DNA of 64,000 nucleotides, from the NCBI RefSeq assembly GCF_041447285.1, contig NZ_JBGMEB010000017.1, positions 36,769-100,768 of the forward strand. Reading direction: 5' to 3'. Shown piece after piece: positions 42,321 through 51,699 of this stretch (positions within the stretch are counted from its first letter, which is position 1; each line of letters begins with the position of its first letter). The notes below the pieces were generated by a model, which did not search any database, had not been told where the DNA came from, and saw only the letters and a program-made list of their open reading frames with translations. A program made the translations under genes and the position numbers. This DNA comes from Methanomethylovorans sp041447285 (GTDB lineage Archaea; Halobacteriota; Methanosarcinia; Methanosarcinales; Methanosarcinaceae).

Positions 42321-43169
42321 TCATTGTGCAATCCTTATCAAGTCCTTTCTTCTGATAACGCCAACGATCTCGCCATCCTTTTCAACTGGCAGGACTCTTG
42401 AGTTATCCTCTACAATAAGTTTTGCTGCTTTGACTGCTGAATCATCCCACTTCACAACAGTGTCGATGCCAGACATGATATCTTCAGCAACAAGAGGCAC
42501 CTCTTTGATGTACCGGTATGCTTTCTGGCCACCTGGTGTAGGGCGGCGGGTCATCTTGATGTTCTTTGTAGGAAGATTTCCATCTGCTTCTGCCATTATA
42601 TTAAGAGCAACATTGCTAACAGAGATCAAACCTATCACTTTTTCAGCATCGTCGACTACCAGTATCTCCTCGAGATTATTTTTCTCCATTTCCTCTATTG
42701 CATGGTTAATTGTGTGATGCATGTGTATGCGAACCATATCGTCAGATATGACCTCGTGTACTTTTTTTCCAAACTTCTGTTCATCCAGCTTGGAGACATA
42801 CTTTACTATGTCTGTACCAGTTACTATGCCCACAAGTCCCTTTTTCATCACTGCAAGGTAATTGATGTTGTTTTCCAGCATGAGATTCCCAGCTTGGGAT
42901 ATAGAAGCTTCCGGATAGATGGTTATTGGATCTTCTGTCATCGCCATGCTAACGGGAACCTTGTCTATGGGGCGCCGTCTCCATATAGGCTCTGCCTGAG
43001 CGAGTTTTCTGCTTAGATCGGCTTTTGAGACTATCCCCATCATTTTTTCTCCTTCACCTACAACTACAGTACTGATCTTATGTTTAAGCATCAGGTTCCT
43101 TGCATGCGATATCGGTTCATCGGGCCCCATCATGAACACCGGAGAACTCATTATGTCTGAAACGTTCAT
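42321..43169 (-). CDS. CBS-domain protein, four CBS repeats (array member 2)
   Basis: 282 residues. Motifs: VSDIMSSPVFMMGPDEPISHA, VSMAMTEDPITIYPEASISQA, VISDDMVRIHMHHTINHAI and EDIMSGIDTVVKWDDSAVKAA. A basic linker with WRRRPIDKVP and MTRRPTPGGQKAYR lies between the CBS pairs. GGAGG precedes the ATG. It lies 36 bp from array member 1 and is probably co-transcribed with it. Confidence 0.9.
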   Translation of the reverse strand: MNVSDIMSSPVFMMGPDEPISHARNLMLKHKISTVVVGEGEKMMGIVSKADLSRKLAQAEPIWRRRPIDKVPVSMAMTEDPITIYPEASISQAGNLMLENNINYLAVMKKGLVGIVTGTDIVKYVSKLDEQKFGKKVHEVISDDMVRIHMHHTINHAIEEMEKNNLEEILVVDDAEKVIGLISVSNVALNIMAEADGNLPTKNIKMTRRPTPGGQKAYRYIKEVPLVAEDIMSGIDTVVKWDDSAVKAAKLIVEDNSRVLPVEKDGEIVGVIRRKDLIRIAQ

Positions 43170-43335
43170 TCAATTCCTCCAATTAAATTACCTTATTAAT
43201 CGCCAGATACTTTTCGAGTCTGTAGAAACCCTTTCTAAATCAATATCAACTGGACCTAATTTCCATCTTTCATCAATATATCATAATACATGTAAATTAA
43301 GTCTAGTCTTTCGAACATTGGTTTGCTTTTATTCA

Positions 43336-44352
43336 TCACCAGTATGTTGAAGATACGGCCCTCAGGAAGTCTCTTTCAGTAATTATCCCGCAGAGCACAT
43401 CATTATCTATTACCGGCAAAGAACCTACTTCTTTCTCTATCATTAGCCTTGCAGCATCTCCCATATCCATTTCTGGTGAGGCCCATATTACATCTTTAGT
43501 TATAAGTGAGGTTATTGGTTCACTGAAAGCCTCATGGAAATTACCTGTCACCATTTTTTCAAAGGCTTTACCACTTCCTAGGAAATTCATAATGTTCGAA
43601 GCAGTAACTATGCCTATTAGTATCCCATCCTTTACAATAGGCAATCTCCTGAATCCCTTACTGACCATTATCCTTGCTGCCTCCTCTATGGTAGTATCAA
43701 ATGGTACGGTTTTTACTTTTGTGCTCATGTAGTCCTTAATGGAATCATAATCAATGGTATCTGCCATCAGATCCAGAAAATCTCTTTCTGTGAATATGGC
43801 GCATACTCTGTTATCCTCATCAACTACAGGCAAACCTCCTGTATTTCTCTGGATCATCATTTCCACAGCATCTGCGATACTTGCTTTTGACGTAACAAAA
43901 GCTACATCGCGTTGCATTATCTCGCTTACATCTGCATTAATAGCTGCAAGTAGATTTTCTTTATAGTAATTTTCTACAAGCAGGCTCTTTGGCCCCCCTC
44001 CTAGGAAATTAACAATATCCATTGAGGTAATTATTCCTTCAAGGCGTTTTGTGCCTGCATCTGCAATTGGTACCCTTCTAAAGCCTTTGCCTGTCATCGT
44101 TTTTATGACACCCATAATAGTTGTCGTGGGTGGAAGAGTTATCACATCTTTCTTAGCTACAGCATTTATGTCGTTTTTCCTTTCTGCAGCCCTGGATTTG
44201 AACTCAACAGATGATACATCCATAGTACTTGTACTAGCAAACATACCTGGGTCCTTTTTGTGGTTACTCCGATATTGCGTATTGTTCTGAAATTTCGATA
44301 TTTCTTCTGTGACCACATCAGTTCTTTTCTTTATCAATTCAACCACCGGCAC
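43336..44352 (-). CDS. CBS-domain protein, four CBS repeats with N-terminal extension (array member 3)
   Basis: 338 residues. The start is probably GTG 44352, with a TTG five codons later behind GGTGG as an alternative. An extension of about 60 polar residues (MFASTSTMDVSSVEFKSRAAER) precedes four CBS motifs: KKDVITLPPTTTIMGVI, MQRDVAFVTSKASIADA, MSTKVKTVPFDTTIEEA and TKDVIWASPEMDMGDA. Two repeats carry NFLGGG and NFLGSG loops. It ends SSTYW. Separated by 166 bp from array member 2, so an internal promoter is possible. Confidence 0.88.
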   Translation of the reverse strand: MPVVELIKKRTDVVTEEISKFQNNTQYRSNHKKDPGMFASTSTMDVSSVEFKSRAAERKNDINAVAKKDVITLPPTTTIMGVIKTMTGKGFRRVPIADAGTKRLEGIITSMDIVNFLGGGPKSLLVENYYKENLLAAINADVSEIMQRDVAFVTSKASIADAVEMMIQRNTGGLPVVDEDNRVCAIFTERDFLDLMADTIDYDSIKDYMSTKVKTVPFDTTIEEAARIMVSKGFRRLPIVKDGILIGIVTASNIMNFLGSGKAFEKMVTGNFHEAFSEPITSLITKDVIWASPEMDMGDAARLMIEKEVGSLPVIDNDVLCGIITERDFLRAVSSTYW

Positions 44353-44433
44353 AATAAAACATTCTTGTGTTTAACGGCTTTCCAGGACTATAAAGAAAAA
44401 GTCCTCATCTTTGATATTACAGCTTCACCAGTT

Positions 44434-45222
44434 TCAGAAACCAGTACCTACAAGGCAGGCAGATAACAATGCTGATCTGCTTACGATGCCCAATAGTTTC
44501 TTATTGCTGGCTACAGCTATCCTGCCAATGTCATACTGCAGGATCTTATCAATGGCTTCTTTTAATGAGGCCTCTGGGGGTAAAGTGTACAGAGGAGTAG
44601 ACATGACCTTTTCAACCTTCGGTGAGTCTCCGGATTTTGCCCCATGCCCCTCAACTTCCCCTATTCTTGCATAACCTGCTTTAATGATATCTCTTCTGGT
44701 CACCATCCCAACAGTTTCATTGCTGTGTGACAATACTGGTATTCCAGTGTAATCATGTTCAAGCATCTGATGCCATGCCATGGTTACACTGTCATCCGGA
44801 TAGCAAGTTATCACATTTGTCATCATGATCTCCTCAATGTACAAAGGAGATTTTTTTGTTGGTTTGATGGCTGCCAGTATATCTACGTCGCTTAGGATAC
44901 CTACTAACTGCTTATCAAAGCCTGACACAACAGGAACTCTATGCTGAGATGCATCAAGCATTAAGCGAGCAGCCTTCAATATTTCCATTTCAGGTGTGAC
45001 CATTGGGACCTCCTGAGCATACCCTTCCACTGTCACATTGGACTTTGTGGATTTCATTTTAAGCATATCCCTATCTGTAAGTATTCCACTCACTTTTAGG
45101 GAATCGTTCACTACAGGTACTCCTCTCAAAAAATGGTCACGCATTATTTGACGCGCATGGGTCATGAGGTCGGTCTCTTTAACATACAAGGGATTCTTTG
45201 ACATTATCCTCTCTACTGTCAT
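44434..45222 (-). CDS. CBS-domain protein, four CBS repeats (array member 4)
   Basis: 262 residues: VERIMSKNPLYVKETDLMTHA, VPMVTPEMEILKAA, IMMTNVITCYPDDSVTMAW and VMSTPLYTLPPEASLKEAI mark the four repeats. Full GGAGG ribosome site seven bases before the ATG. It lies 40 bp from the end of array member 5 and is probably in the same transcript. Confidence 0.9.
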   Translation of the reverse strand: MTVERIMSKNPLYVKETDLMTHARQIMRDHFLRGVPVVNDSLKVSGILTDRDMLKMKSTKSNVTVEGYAQEVPMVTPEMEILKAARLMLDASQHRVPVVSGFDKQLVGILSDVDILAAIKPTKKSPLYIEEIMMTNVITCYPDDSVTMAWHQMLEHDYTGIPVLSHSNETVGMVTRRDIIKAGYARIGEVEGHGAKSGDSPKVEKVMSTPLYTLPPEASLKEAIDKILQYDIGRIAVASNKKLLGIVSRSALLSACLVGTGF

Positions 45223-45262
45223 AGATATCCTCCATTTAGAATGGAATGTAATGATATGCGGC

Positions 45263-45871
45263 TTAATCGTAGTAGCCTTCTTCCTCTTTGCAATCTTCGC
45301 AGAGCATAAGTCCGTTCAGGAGGGTGAGGTCTGTGTATGCACCACATCTTTGGCATATCCCTCTTTCTATTCCTGTTTCTTCTTCGAAATTGCTCTCGTC
45401 CCGATGCAGTTCTATCAGACTTTCCAGAATGGTGTTCAAGCCAGGTGATATTGCAAGAAGGTCCCGGTCTGTGATTATCCCTACCATTTTGTCACCATCC
45501 ATCACTGCAAGCCTGCGGATGTTGCATCTGGTCATTTGTTCTGCAGCTTCTATGACGTTTGTTGATGGTTTTGTTGCTATGATGGGAGAAGACATAATCA
45601 TGCCCGCCGCAACTGTATTTGGGATCATGTTATTGATCACCACCTTGCTGATGATATCCGTCTCTGTGATTATCCCTACCGGATCATCATCCTCAGTGAT
45701 TATTACACTGTCTACGTTCTGGCGGATCATCTCCTGGGCAATTTCAAGAACACTAGAATTAATGTTTGCAACCACCACATTGGTGGTCATGACTTCACGA
45801 ACTGACATTTCCTTACGGATTTCCCTTACGGATGTATCAGTTTCAAGGTCCCATTGTGCACCCAAAACCAT
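45263..45871 (-). CDS. CBS-domain protein with C-terminal zinc ribbon (array member 5)
   Basis: About 202 residues from ATG 45869-45871 (GGAGTG upstream); the frame extends to 45967 through the promoter region, which is not credible. One CBS pair (VREVMTTNVVVANINSSVLEI, MIMSSPIIATKPSTNVIEAA) is followed by a small zinc-binding tail ICQRCGAYTDL...LCEDCKEEEG (two Cys pairs). CBS plus zinc-ribbon fusions are typical archaeal regulators. This is the first gene of the array. A minus-strand TATA box (CTATATATAC, about 45933-45943) lies about 65 bases upstream. Confidence 0.87.
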   Translation of the reverse strand: MVLGAQWDLETDTSVREIRKEMSVREVMTTNVVVANINSSVLEIAQEMIRQNVDSVIITEDDDPVGIITETDIISKVVINNMIPNTVAAGMIMSSPIIATKPSTNVIEAAEQMTRCNIRRLAVMDGDKMVGIITDRDLLAISPGLNTILESLIELHRDESNFEEETGIERGICQRCGAYTDLTLLNGLMLCEDCKEEEGYYD

Positions 45872-46065
45872 TGCATAACACACTCCTGTTTCGTTTAAGG
45901 AAAGTGATTGCCCACAAAGAAGTGTTATTATTAATTGTATATATAGATGTTCGTAGATTATATACAATAAATAAAAAGCAGTCTCTTGAAGGTTTGTCTA
46001 TGATACCAAACCCTAGACAACACAAAATGATAAAGGAATGTAAAATTCATTCCTTAAATAAGTTG

Positions 46066-46971
46066 CTAAAAATTGTTAAGTCCTTCATATGCCTTTTTTA
46101 ATTCGGCAATATTAAACTTCTTCATTTTCAGAAATGCTTCAGTTACCCTTGCCAGTTTCTCTGCATCTTTTTCCTGCATCATTTCTTTCATAACAGTAGG
46201 CACAATCTGCCATGAGACCCCAAACTTGTCTTTGAGCCAGCCGCACTGCTCAGCCTCAGGAACAGCTGATAGTTTCTCCCAGTAGTAATCGATTTCTTCT
46301 TGAGTATCGCAGTACACTATGAATGAAATGGCTTCGTTAAAAGTAAAATTATGCTCATAGGCACTGTCCATTGCTGCAAATTCCTGACCTCCAAGTATGA
46401 AAGCAGCGTGCTGTATTGTTCCTTCTTTATCAGGTCCCTCGCCTGCTACATAACGGAGAATATCACCGACTTTTGCATTGCTGAAAACTAATGCGTAAGT
46501 ATTGATTGCCTCTTCTGCTTTCCCACACACATCACCGGTGAACATAAGAGTCGGGGTGAATTTCTGCGTAATCTTTCTGTCACCCATGTGCATTATCTGC
46601 CATGAAAGACCGTATCTATCCTCCACCCATGCGTATCTCTCACTAAAAGGATATGCATCCAAAGGCATAAGCTCAGTACCATCTTTGGATAACTGCTCCC
46701 ACAACGTATCCACCTCTTGTGTAGTGCTACAGGCGATAAGGAATGATATAGCTGGAGTAAATGTGAAAAATGGTCCAGCTGATATCAGCATGAACTCTTG
46801 GCCTGATAACTTAATGGTGACCATCTCCGCTGTTCCCGAAGGAGTACCATGAATCTGTGTGGTACCAATGATTTTAGAATTATTGAAAAGAGACGTATAA
46901 AACTTCGCAGCCTCAGAAGCCTCTTTGTCAAACCACAAATGTGGAACAATCTTTTGCATATTAACCCCCAT
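46066..46971 (-). CDS. PhnB-like double VOC-domain protein
   Basis: 301 residues made of two tandem PhnB/3-demethylubiquinone-methyltransferase-like VOC domains: KIVPHLWFDKEASEAAKFYTSLF at about 6-28 and FTPTLMFTGDVCGKAEEAINTY at about 140-161. Each ends with a W-Q-I segment (YGLSWQIMHM, FGVSWQIVPT). Most relatives have one domain of about 150 residues. The C-terminal 40 residues are helical. The ATG at 46957-46959 (MQKIVPH) behind GGGGGT may be the real start. No enzymatic function is established for this group. Confidence 0.82.
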   Translation of the reverse strand: MGVNMQKIVPHLWFDKEASEAAKFYTSLFNNSKIIGTTQIHGTPSGTAEMVTIKLSGQEFMLISAGPFFTFTPAISFLIACSTTQEVDTLWEQLSKDGTELMPLDAYPFSERYAWVEDRYGLSWQIMHMGDRKITQKFTPTLMFTGDVCGKAEEAINTYALVFSNAKVGDILRYVAGEGPDKEGTIQHAAFILGGQEFAAMDSAYEHNFTFNEAISFIVYCDTQEEIDYYWEKLSAVPEAEQCGWLKDKFGVSWQIVPTVMKEMMQEKDAEKLARVTEAFLKMKKFNIAELKKAYEGLNNF

Positions 46972-47089
46972 TATGATACATTAGAGTCTGTAATAGGTCT
47001 ATAAAGATTTACCTTAAAAAAGAATTATTTGAGTCGTTTTTGTGTGGTATTTCCTTCAATCTCTCCACACATCACCTATGACTCATTTA

Positions 47090-48217
47090 TTACGGGTTGA
47101 TAATTATTCGTGTCCTGTTTCCTGCACTGAGTTCCACATCTTCATTGAAACCTGATTTTGCATAAGCATCTATGATCTGTATAGGTGTATCAATATCTAG
47201 TTCATCCACCAGCAATGCATGGTCTGCCCATAGGGCTACTCTAATCCTTCCCGTATCATCGGAAACATATATATTTGAGACCATGTTCACAGTGCCATCA
47301 TCCCTGTTGAATTCCCTTATTTCCCCTAATCCGGATACAGAGCCCTGTATAGAGTAGGATTCTCCAGGTACGATATCTGCTATGGCAGTAAAGTTTTCCT
47401 GATATTTCACAGAAGTTTCGGTTTTCTTTAGCAGGCTGTGGTTTCCGATCTGTATTTCTACCTGCTGATTGAAGTTGTTTTCCCGTGCATAACCATTTAT
47501 TACCTCTACAGCATCTCCCAGCCGAAGCTCTGCTATCTTATCGGTCTTATCGTCCCACAGTGTTATCCTGATCTTACCTGTATCATCGCCGATGGTTATA
47601 TTTCCCACACGGCCCTTAGAGCCGTCTTTCTTGTTAAAAGTGCGGATGTCTGAAATATCAAGCAACCTTCCTATGACATTAATGCTACCCGTACCGCTTT
47701 TGATATCTGAGATCTTCATAGAAGCATTTTTTACACTAACTTCTTCATCGGTCTGTGAAAGCACACCGTTACCACCAATATTTACTTCCACTCCTGAATA
47801 TCCTTCTTTTACATAACCTCCTAATTGCAGGTTATGACCAATTTCGATAAACCCTTGGTTGATCAGGTCTGCTTTATCATCCCATAGAGTTATCCTTATA
47901 CTTCCAGTTTCATCAGCAACCAGAAGATTTCCAACTCTTCCCACAGTACCATCGCTACGTGTGAATTCTCTTATTGGGAAAACAGATACTACCTTTGCAA
48001 TGAAATTAACATTTCCACTGTCACTTTTTATATCTGCTACCTTTTGTGAAGATTTTCCAGTTTCGTTCAGCCCCAGGTCATGTGCCACAAGCATAGCTGC
48101 TGTCTTTTCATCACAAAGGCCGCCCATTTGTTCCACTTTCTCATTTACCTTTTCAGTAAATTCTTCCTTGGTTATGGATTTGCTAAGTTTAGAGTAGATC
48201 TCGTCTATCCCGGTCAT
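47090..48217 (-). CDS. RPA-like single-stranded DNA-binding protein with three OB folds
   Basis: 375 residues. After a helical N-terminus (about 1-65) there are three clearly repeated OB folds: VNFIAKVVSVFPIREFTR...RITLWDDKADLI, INVIGRLLDISDIRTFNK...RITLWDDKTDKI and YSIQGSVSGLGEIREFNR...RVALWADHALLV. Each has the R-x-x-L/A-W-x-D strand typical of RPA. No zinc finger is present. It binds ssDNA in replication and repair. AGGGA precedes the ATG; the gene is divergent from kptA. Confidence 0.9.
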   Translation of the reverse strand: MTGIDEIYSKLSKSITKEEFTEKVNEKVEQMGGLCDEKTAAMLVAHDLGLNETGKSSQKVADIKSDSGNVNFIAKVVSVFPIREFTRSDGTVGRVGNLLVADETGSIRITLWDDKADLINQGFIEIGHNLQLGGYVKEGYSGVEVNIGGNGVLSQTDEEVSVKNASMKISDIKSGTGSINVIGRLLDISDIRTFNKKDGSKGRVGNITIGDDTGKIRITLWDDKTDKIAELRLGDAVEVINGYARENNFNQQVEIQIGNHSLLKKTETSVKYQENFTAIADIVPGESYSIQGSVSGLGEIREFNRDDGTVNMVSNIYVSDDTGRIRVALWADHALLVDELDIDTPIQIIDAYAKSGFNEDVELSAGNRTRIIINP

Positions 48218-48387
48218 GATAATTCCCTAGACATGTATTATTTGGAGCACTTTCATTAAGTTTAATCGCTCGGATTTGTGTAACTGATAGCATGAGAGTG
48301 TATTAAATCTGACGAAACTATAGTCATAGATTCCTTCTTCTCGATAACATATATTAACAATTAATTACATCTCAGGATCGATACATC

Positions 48388-49017
48388 ATGATCCGTAAGT
48401 GCAATGAGCATGGATATTTCAGAGGTGAGACATGCCCGGCATGCGGTGTGGAAGGCCGGTACGTCCTTGATGATGACCGCGAGGAACGTTTAGGAAAGTT
48501 TGTTTCTGGGGCACTAAGGCATTTCCCTGCAGAAGTCGGTCTAAAAATGGACCATCATGGCTGGGTTAGTCTGGGACATCTTCTGGATGTTCTAAGTGAA
48601 AGATATAGATGGGGTACTAAAGAAAGGCTCATTGCTCTTGTTAAGTCTGACAGGAAACACCGGTATGAGATAGATGGCAAACACATAAGGGCAAAGTACG
48701 GTCATTCTGTAGACGTAGAACTGGAATCCGATTACCCTGAAAATGAGCTTCCATCACTATATTATGGTGTCAGCCAGGAAGAAGTCGATATGCTGCTTGA
48801 GAGTGGTATTATGCCTATCCGGCAAACATACGTACATCTTAGCACATCTTATGAACGAGCTGTAGAAGCTGCGCTTGTGCATACTGATAACCCTGTGATA
48901 CTTCAGATTGATGCTGATTCTGCACAAACAGATGGGATAATACTCATAACAGCCAACGAAGATATTGCTCTGGCAAGATCTATCCCGGCTGAGTATCTAA
49001 GCATAGTTGAGAATTAA
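48388..49017 (+). CDS. kptA: RNA 2'-phosphotransferase (Tpt1/KptA)
   Basis: 209 residues. An N-terminal zinc ribbon (CNEHGYFRGETCPACG) precedes the Tpt1 domain: LGKFVSGALRHFP (catalytic Arg-His), VSLGHLLDVL, IRAKYGHSVDVE (Arg and GHS) and MPIRQTYVHLS (last Arg region). The normally conserved LYHGT appears as LYYGV, a change at the His. KptA removes an internal 2'-phosphate from RNA with NAD+. Archaeal introns are not spliced in a way that leaves 2'-phosphates, so its natural substrate is unclear. Confidence 0.9.
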   Translation: MIRKCNEHGYFRGETCPACGVEGRYVLDDDREERLGKFVSGALRHFPAEVGLKMDHHGWVSLGHLLDVLSERYRWGTKERLIALVKSDRKHRYEIDGKHIRAKYGHSVDVELESDYPENELPSLYYGVSQEEVDMLLESGIMPIRQTYVHLSTSYERAVEAALVHTDNPVILQIDADSAQTDGIILITANEDIALARSIPAEYLSIVEN

Positions 49018-49035
49018 GCTGATTTTCTCACTTTT

Positions 49036-50031
49036 TCACTTCACCGATATCTCGGTGAGTTTTTCCTTTTCCTTTATCTCGAACTCTACGCCTAAAAGTA
49101 ACTCTGTTATATAGATATTTGTCAGTGTATGTTTTGAGAGTTCGTACGTTGTGAAAGTCCCACCCCTGGCAAGGCCCATATAGGTTACAAGCTGGTCTGC
49201 CAGATAAGGATCCACTGAAGCACCGGAGCTGATGTTCTTTATCATGCGTTCTGCAGCCATTTCCCCCACTTTTTCTGCAGGAAGCCCCCTCTTTCCAAGA
49301 TGGCTGGCACCATTATAATTACTCCATAATGTTATGCCACTTCCAGTTGAAATCTCATCTTTACTGCATACTGCTATCTCGCATTCAATTCCCTTGCTTT
49401 CCAGCAGTTTTTTAGCTGCCTGGGATTGGCGCTGTGCTACATGTTCAGGCAGATTCGAAACATGAGATATTCCTTTAATATTCGGTTCCGATCTTTCAAA
49501 CTCAAATCCATGTAACTTCGAAGGTTCAAAAGCTGCACGTACTTTTCCACCTCCTTCAGGGTAGTATCCTCTTTTTAGAGTTTCTATGTTACAGCGGTAT
49601 CCCATTTGTTCAAGTGCTTTACAGGTCACGTTATTAAGATAGTCCATTGTCGGAGACCATGCCACATCAGTTCCACCGGTAACCTCAAGTGTGATCTCTC
49701 CTCTGGAAAAGGCTGTCATAGGCATGATGCATTGAAGCAGCAGGGATATGCTTCCTGCAGTACCTATATCTACAGTATATGTTGCCCCCTTTATTTCCAC
49801 TGGAGAGAAGATGATTTCCTGGGAACCAATATGCAGTCCTTTAACTTCTGCACCAGTGAGTTTTGAAGCAGTTTCTATAGCTTTCATATGCTGGGCCTTA
49901 ACCCCGGGCTGTGATCTATTGGATCTTATATTAAAGATCCTTACATCCGTTGATGTAATACTTGCCAAAGCAACGGCAGTTCTCAAGATCTGCCCACCGC
50001 CCTCACCGTAAGAGCCGTCGATTTCTATCAT
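49036..50031 (-). CDS. rtcA: RNA 3'-terminal phosphate cyclase
   Basis: 331 residues beginning IDGSYGEGGGQILRTAVALA, the RtcA signature, with PGVKAQHMKAI, GTAGSISLLLQCIMP and the C-terminal ELSKHTLTNIYI region containing the adenylated His. It converts RNA 3'-phosphates to 2',3'-cyclic phosphates with ATP. Its ATG overlaps the stop of the upstream flavoprotein gene by 4 bp, and it is convergent with kptA 18 bp away. Confidence 0.94.
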   Translation of the reverse strand: MIEIDGSYGEGGGQILRTAVALASITSTDVRIFNIRSNRSQPGVKAQHMKAIETASKLTGAEVKGLHIGSQEIIFSPVEIKGATYTVDIGTAGSISLLLQCIMPMTAFSRGEITLEVTGGTDVAWSPTMDYLNNVTCKALEQMGYRCNIETLKRGYYPEGGGKVRAAFEPSKLHGFEFERSEPNIKGISHVSNLPEHVAQRQSQAAKKLLESKGIECEIAVCSKDEISTGSGITLWSNYNGASHLGKRGLPAEKVGEMAAERMIKNISSGASVDPYLADQLVTYMGLARGGTFTTYELSKHTLTNIYITELLLGVEFEIKEKEKLTEISVK

Positions 50032-51404
50032 CGTGCATCCTTTCTTGGCATTTTCTTATGTGCACCTTTCACAGCGAAAAGCAGGGGGTCCTGTAATGTA
50101 GATACAACTGGAGAGTAACACGTTTCCATTTCAAGAAGTTCGTCTATGGTCTGTTTTCTTTTTATTGCCAGTGAAAGCCCGTCAATGCGTTCTTTAGTAC
50201 CAGTTGTTGAAACTATTTGAGCACCGACAAGGCATCTGTTGTGGAACAGAACCTTTATGAATATTTTTCCTGCTCCCGGGAAATAATCGGCATGTGTTGA
50301 TCCTGTAGATATACCGCTTATCACTCGGATTCCCTGTTTTTCTACTTCTTTGGTAGTAACACCCACAGATCCGATTTGCAGATCTCCAACCACTGCAACC
50401 CAGGGATTGACCACAGGATTGAATTTTATGTCTTTATCAGCCAAGTTGTCAATTATTGCGCCTGCCATCCTGCGTGCTGTACTTGCCAGCTGACTGAGCA
50501 TAGGTTTACCGGTAACAAAATTATTTATCTGTGTGCATTCTCCTCCGGCAAACACATTCTCAATAACATTCCCATCTGCTAAGACTTGGAGTTTATCGTT
50601 TGTGAGTATTCCTCCTACAGTTCCTATATCTATTCCGGTTTCTGCTGCAAGGGATGTATTAGGTGTCACACCAACTGAGATCAATACTACATCTGCAGGT
50701 ATCTCTCTTCCATTGGCTGTAACTGAAGTAATCTTTTCCTCGCCATTAAGCGATTCAGGAGTATGTTCTGTTAGCACCTCTACACCTTCTCTCTCCAGGT
50801 ATGATATTACTGTCTCTGCCATATCTGAGTCAAGGCTGGATGAAAGGATAGTATTGCTACGGCTCAATAATGAGGTTCTTATTCCTCGGCGTGCAGTAGC
50901 TATGGCAACCTCACAACCTATAGAACCTGCGCCTATTATAACGACATTTTTTGCATCTTTCAGAGCTTCAGCAATATGCATGCCGTCAGATAGTGTACGA
51001 AGAGTAAATACATTCTTTAACAATGTTCCTGTTTCTATATTTCTTGGGATAGAGGCTTTGCTTCCGGTAGCGATCACGAGCTTGTCAAAAGCAAGCTTCT
51101 CATCGCCAATTCTTATTGTATTGCTAGTAAGATCTATAGAATCTACCTGTGTTCCCAGTCTCAGTTTTATCCCCATTTCTTGGAAGAACTCAAGGTCTCT
51201 TACTATTAATTGTTCAAAATTAGGTATTTCACCTGAAAATACGTAAGGTATACCACATTGACTATATGAGGCATGTTTATCGCTGGATATCACTGTTACT
51301 TCATAATTTCCATGCCTTGTGGCTCCTGTAGAGACTGCCATGCCAACTGCACCACCTCCAATGATCAAGAGCTTTTTACCTTGTCTTTTTTCTCTTTTTG
51401 CCAT
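50028..51404 (-). CDS. FAD/NAD(P)-dependent oxidoreductase (NADH oxidase / CoA-disulfide reductase family)
   Basis: About 458 residues from ATG 51402-51404 (MAKREKRQGKKLLIIGGGAVG); a TTG at 51494 would add 30 unusual residues. FAD-binding LLIIGGGAVGMAVS, the single redox Cys in YSQCGIPYVFSGE as in CoA-disulfide reductase and NADH oxidase, NAD-binding VVIIGAGSIGCEVAIA and the second FAD motif NVFAGGECTQI are all present. The C-terminal dimerisation domain follows. It could reduce CoA disulfide, polysulfide or oxygen. Co-translation with rtcA has no obvious meaning. Confidence 0.88.
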   Translation of the reverse strand: MAKREKRQGKKLLIIGGGAVGMAVSTGATRHGNYEVTVISSDKHASYSQCGIPYVFSGEIPNFEQLIVRDLEFFQEMGIKLRLGTQVDSIDLTSNTIRIGDEKLAFDKLVIATGSKASIPRNIETGTLLKNVFTLRTLSDGMHIAEALKDAKNVVIIGAGSIGCEVAIATARRGIRTSLLSRSNTILSSSLDSDMAETVISYLEREGVEVLTEHTPESLNGEEKITSVTANGREIPADVVLISVGVTPNTSLAAETGIDIGTVGGILTNDKLQVLADGNVIENVFAGGECTQINNFVTGKPMLSQLASTARRMAGAIIDNLADKDIKFNPVVNPWVAVVGDLQIGSVGVTTKEVEKQGIRVISGISTGSTHADYFPGAGKIFIKVLFHNRCLVGAQIVSTTGTKERIDGLSLAIKRKQTIDELLEMETCYSPVVSTLQDPLLFAVKGAHKKMPRKDAR

Positions 51405-51494
51405 ATCACAAAACTCGGAACTCTCTGTATTTAGTTCATTCGTTTGTCTGATTTCTTCTTTCAATGGATGCTGAGTGTCTTTGAAAATCCACAA

Positions 51495-51699
51495 GTTTAT
51501 TATACTTCATACGGATATTACCTATTGTAATCATTACTTATATGGCTACATTAACTTGAAATTGATCATTGAGGATACTCATGGGACATGAGTATTCTAA
51601 TCACGCAAAAATAGTTATTCATCATCTAATTTACAATAATCGGGACATTAATCGGAATTCACGTTTGATTATTAGCATCAAACATCCCATTTGATAAAA
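51495..51699. other. Upstream half of the flavoprotein-dnaG intergenic region
   Basis: It contains a perfect short inverted repeat ATACTCATG/CATGAGTAT with a 3-base loop (51575-51595). No coding remnant is visible. It may hold the promoter of the minus-strand gene and an operator. Confidence 0.4.

Noticed and set aside
45288..45878. A 196-residue plus-strand frame, and a similar 194-residue one at 41725-42309
   Set aside because: Both are antisense shadows of CBS-domain genes; their Ser/Ile/Thr-rich composition reflects reversed CBS codons.
50533..51246. A 237-residue plus-strand frame
   Set aside because: Lies wholly antisense to the flavoprotein oxidoreductase, whose FAD and NAD motifs are clear.
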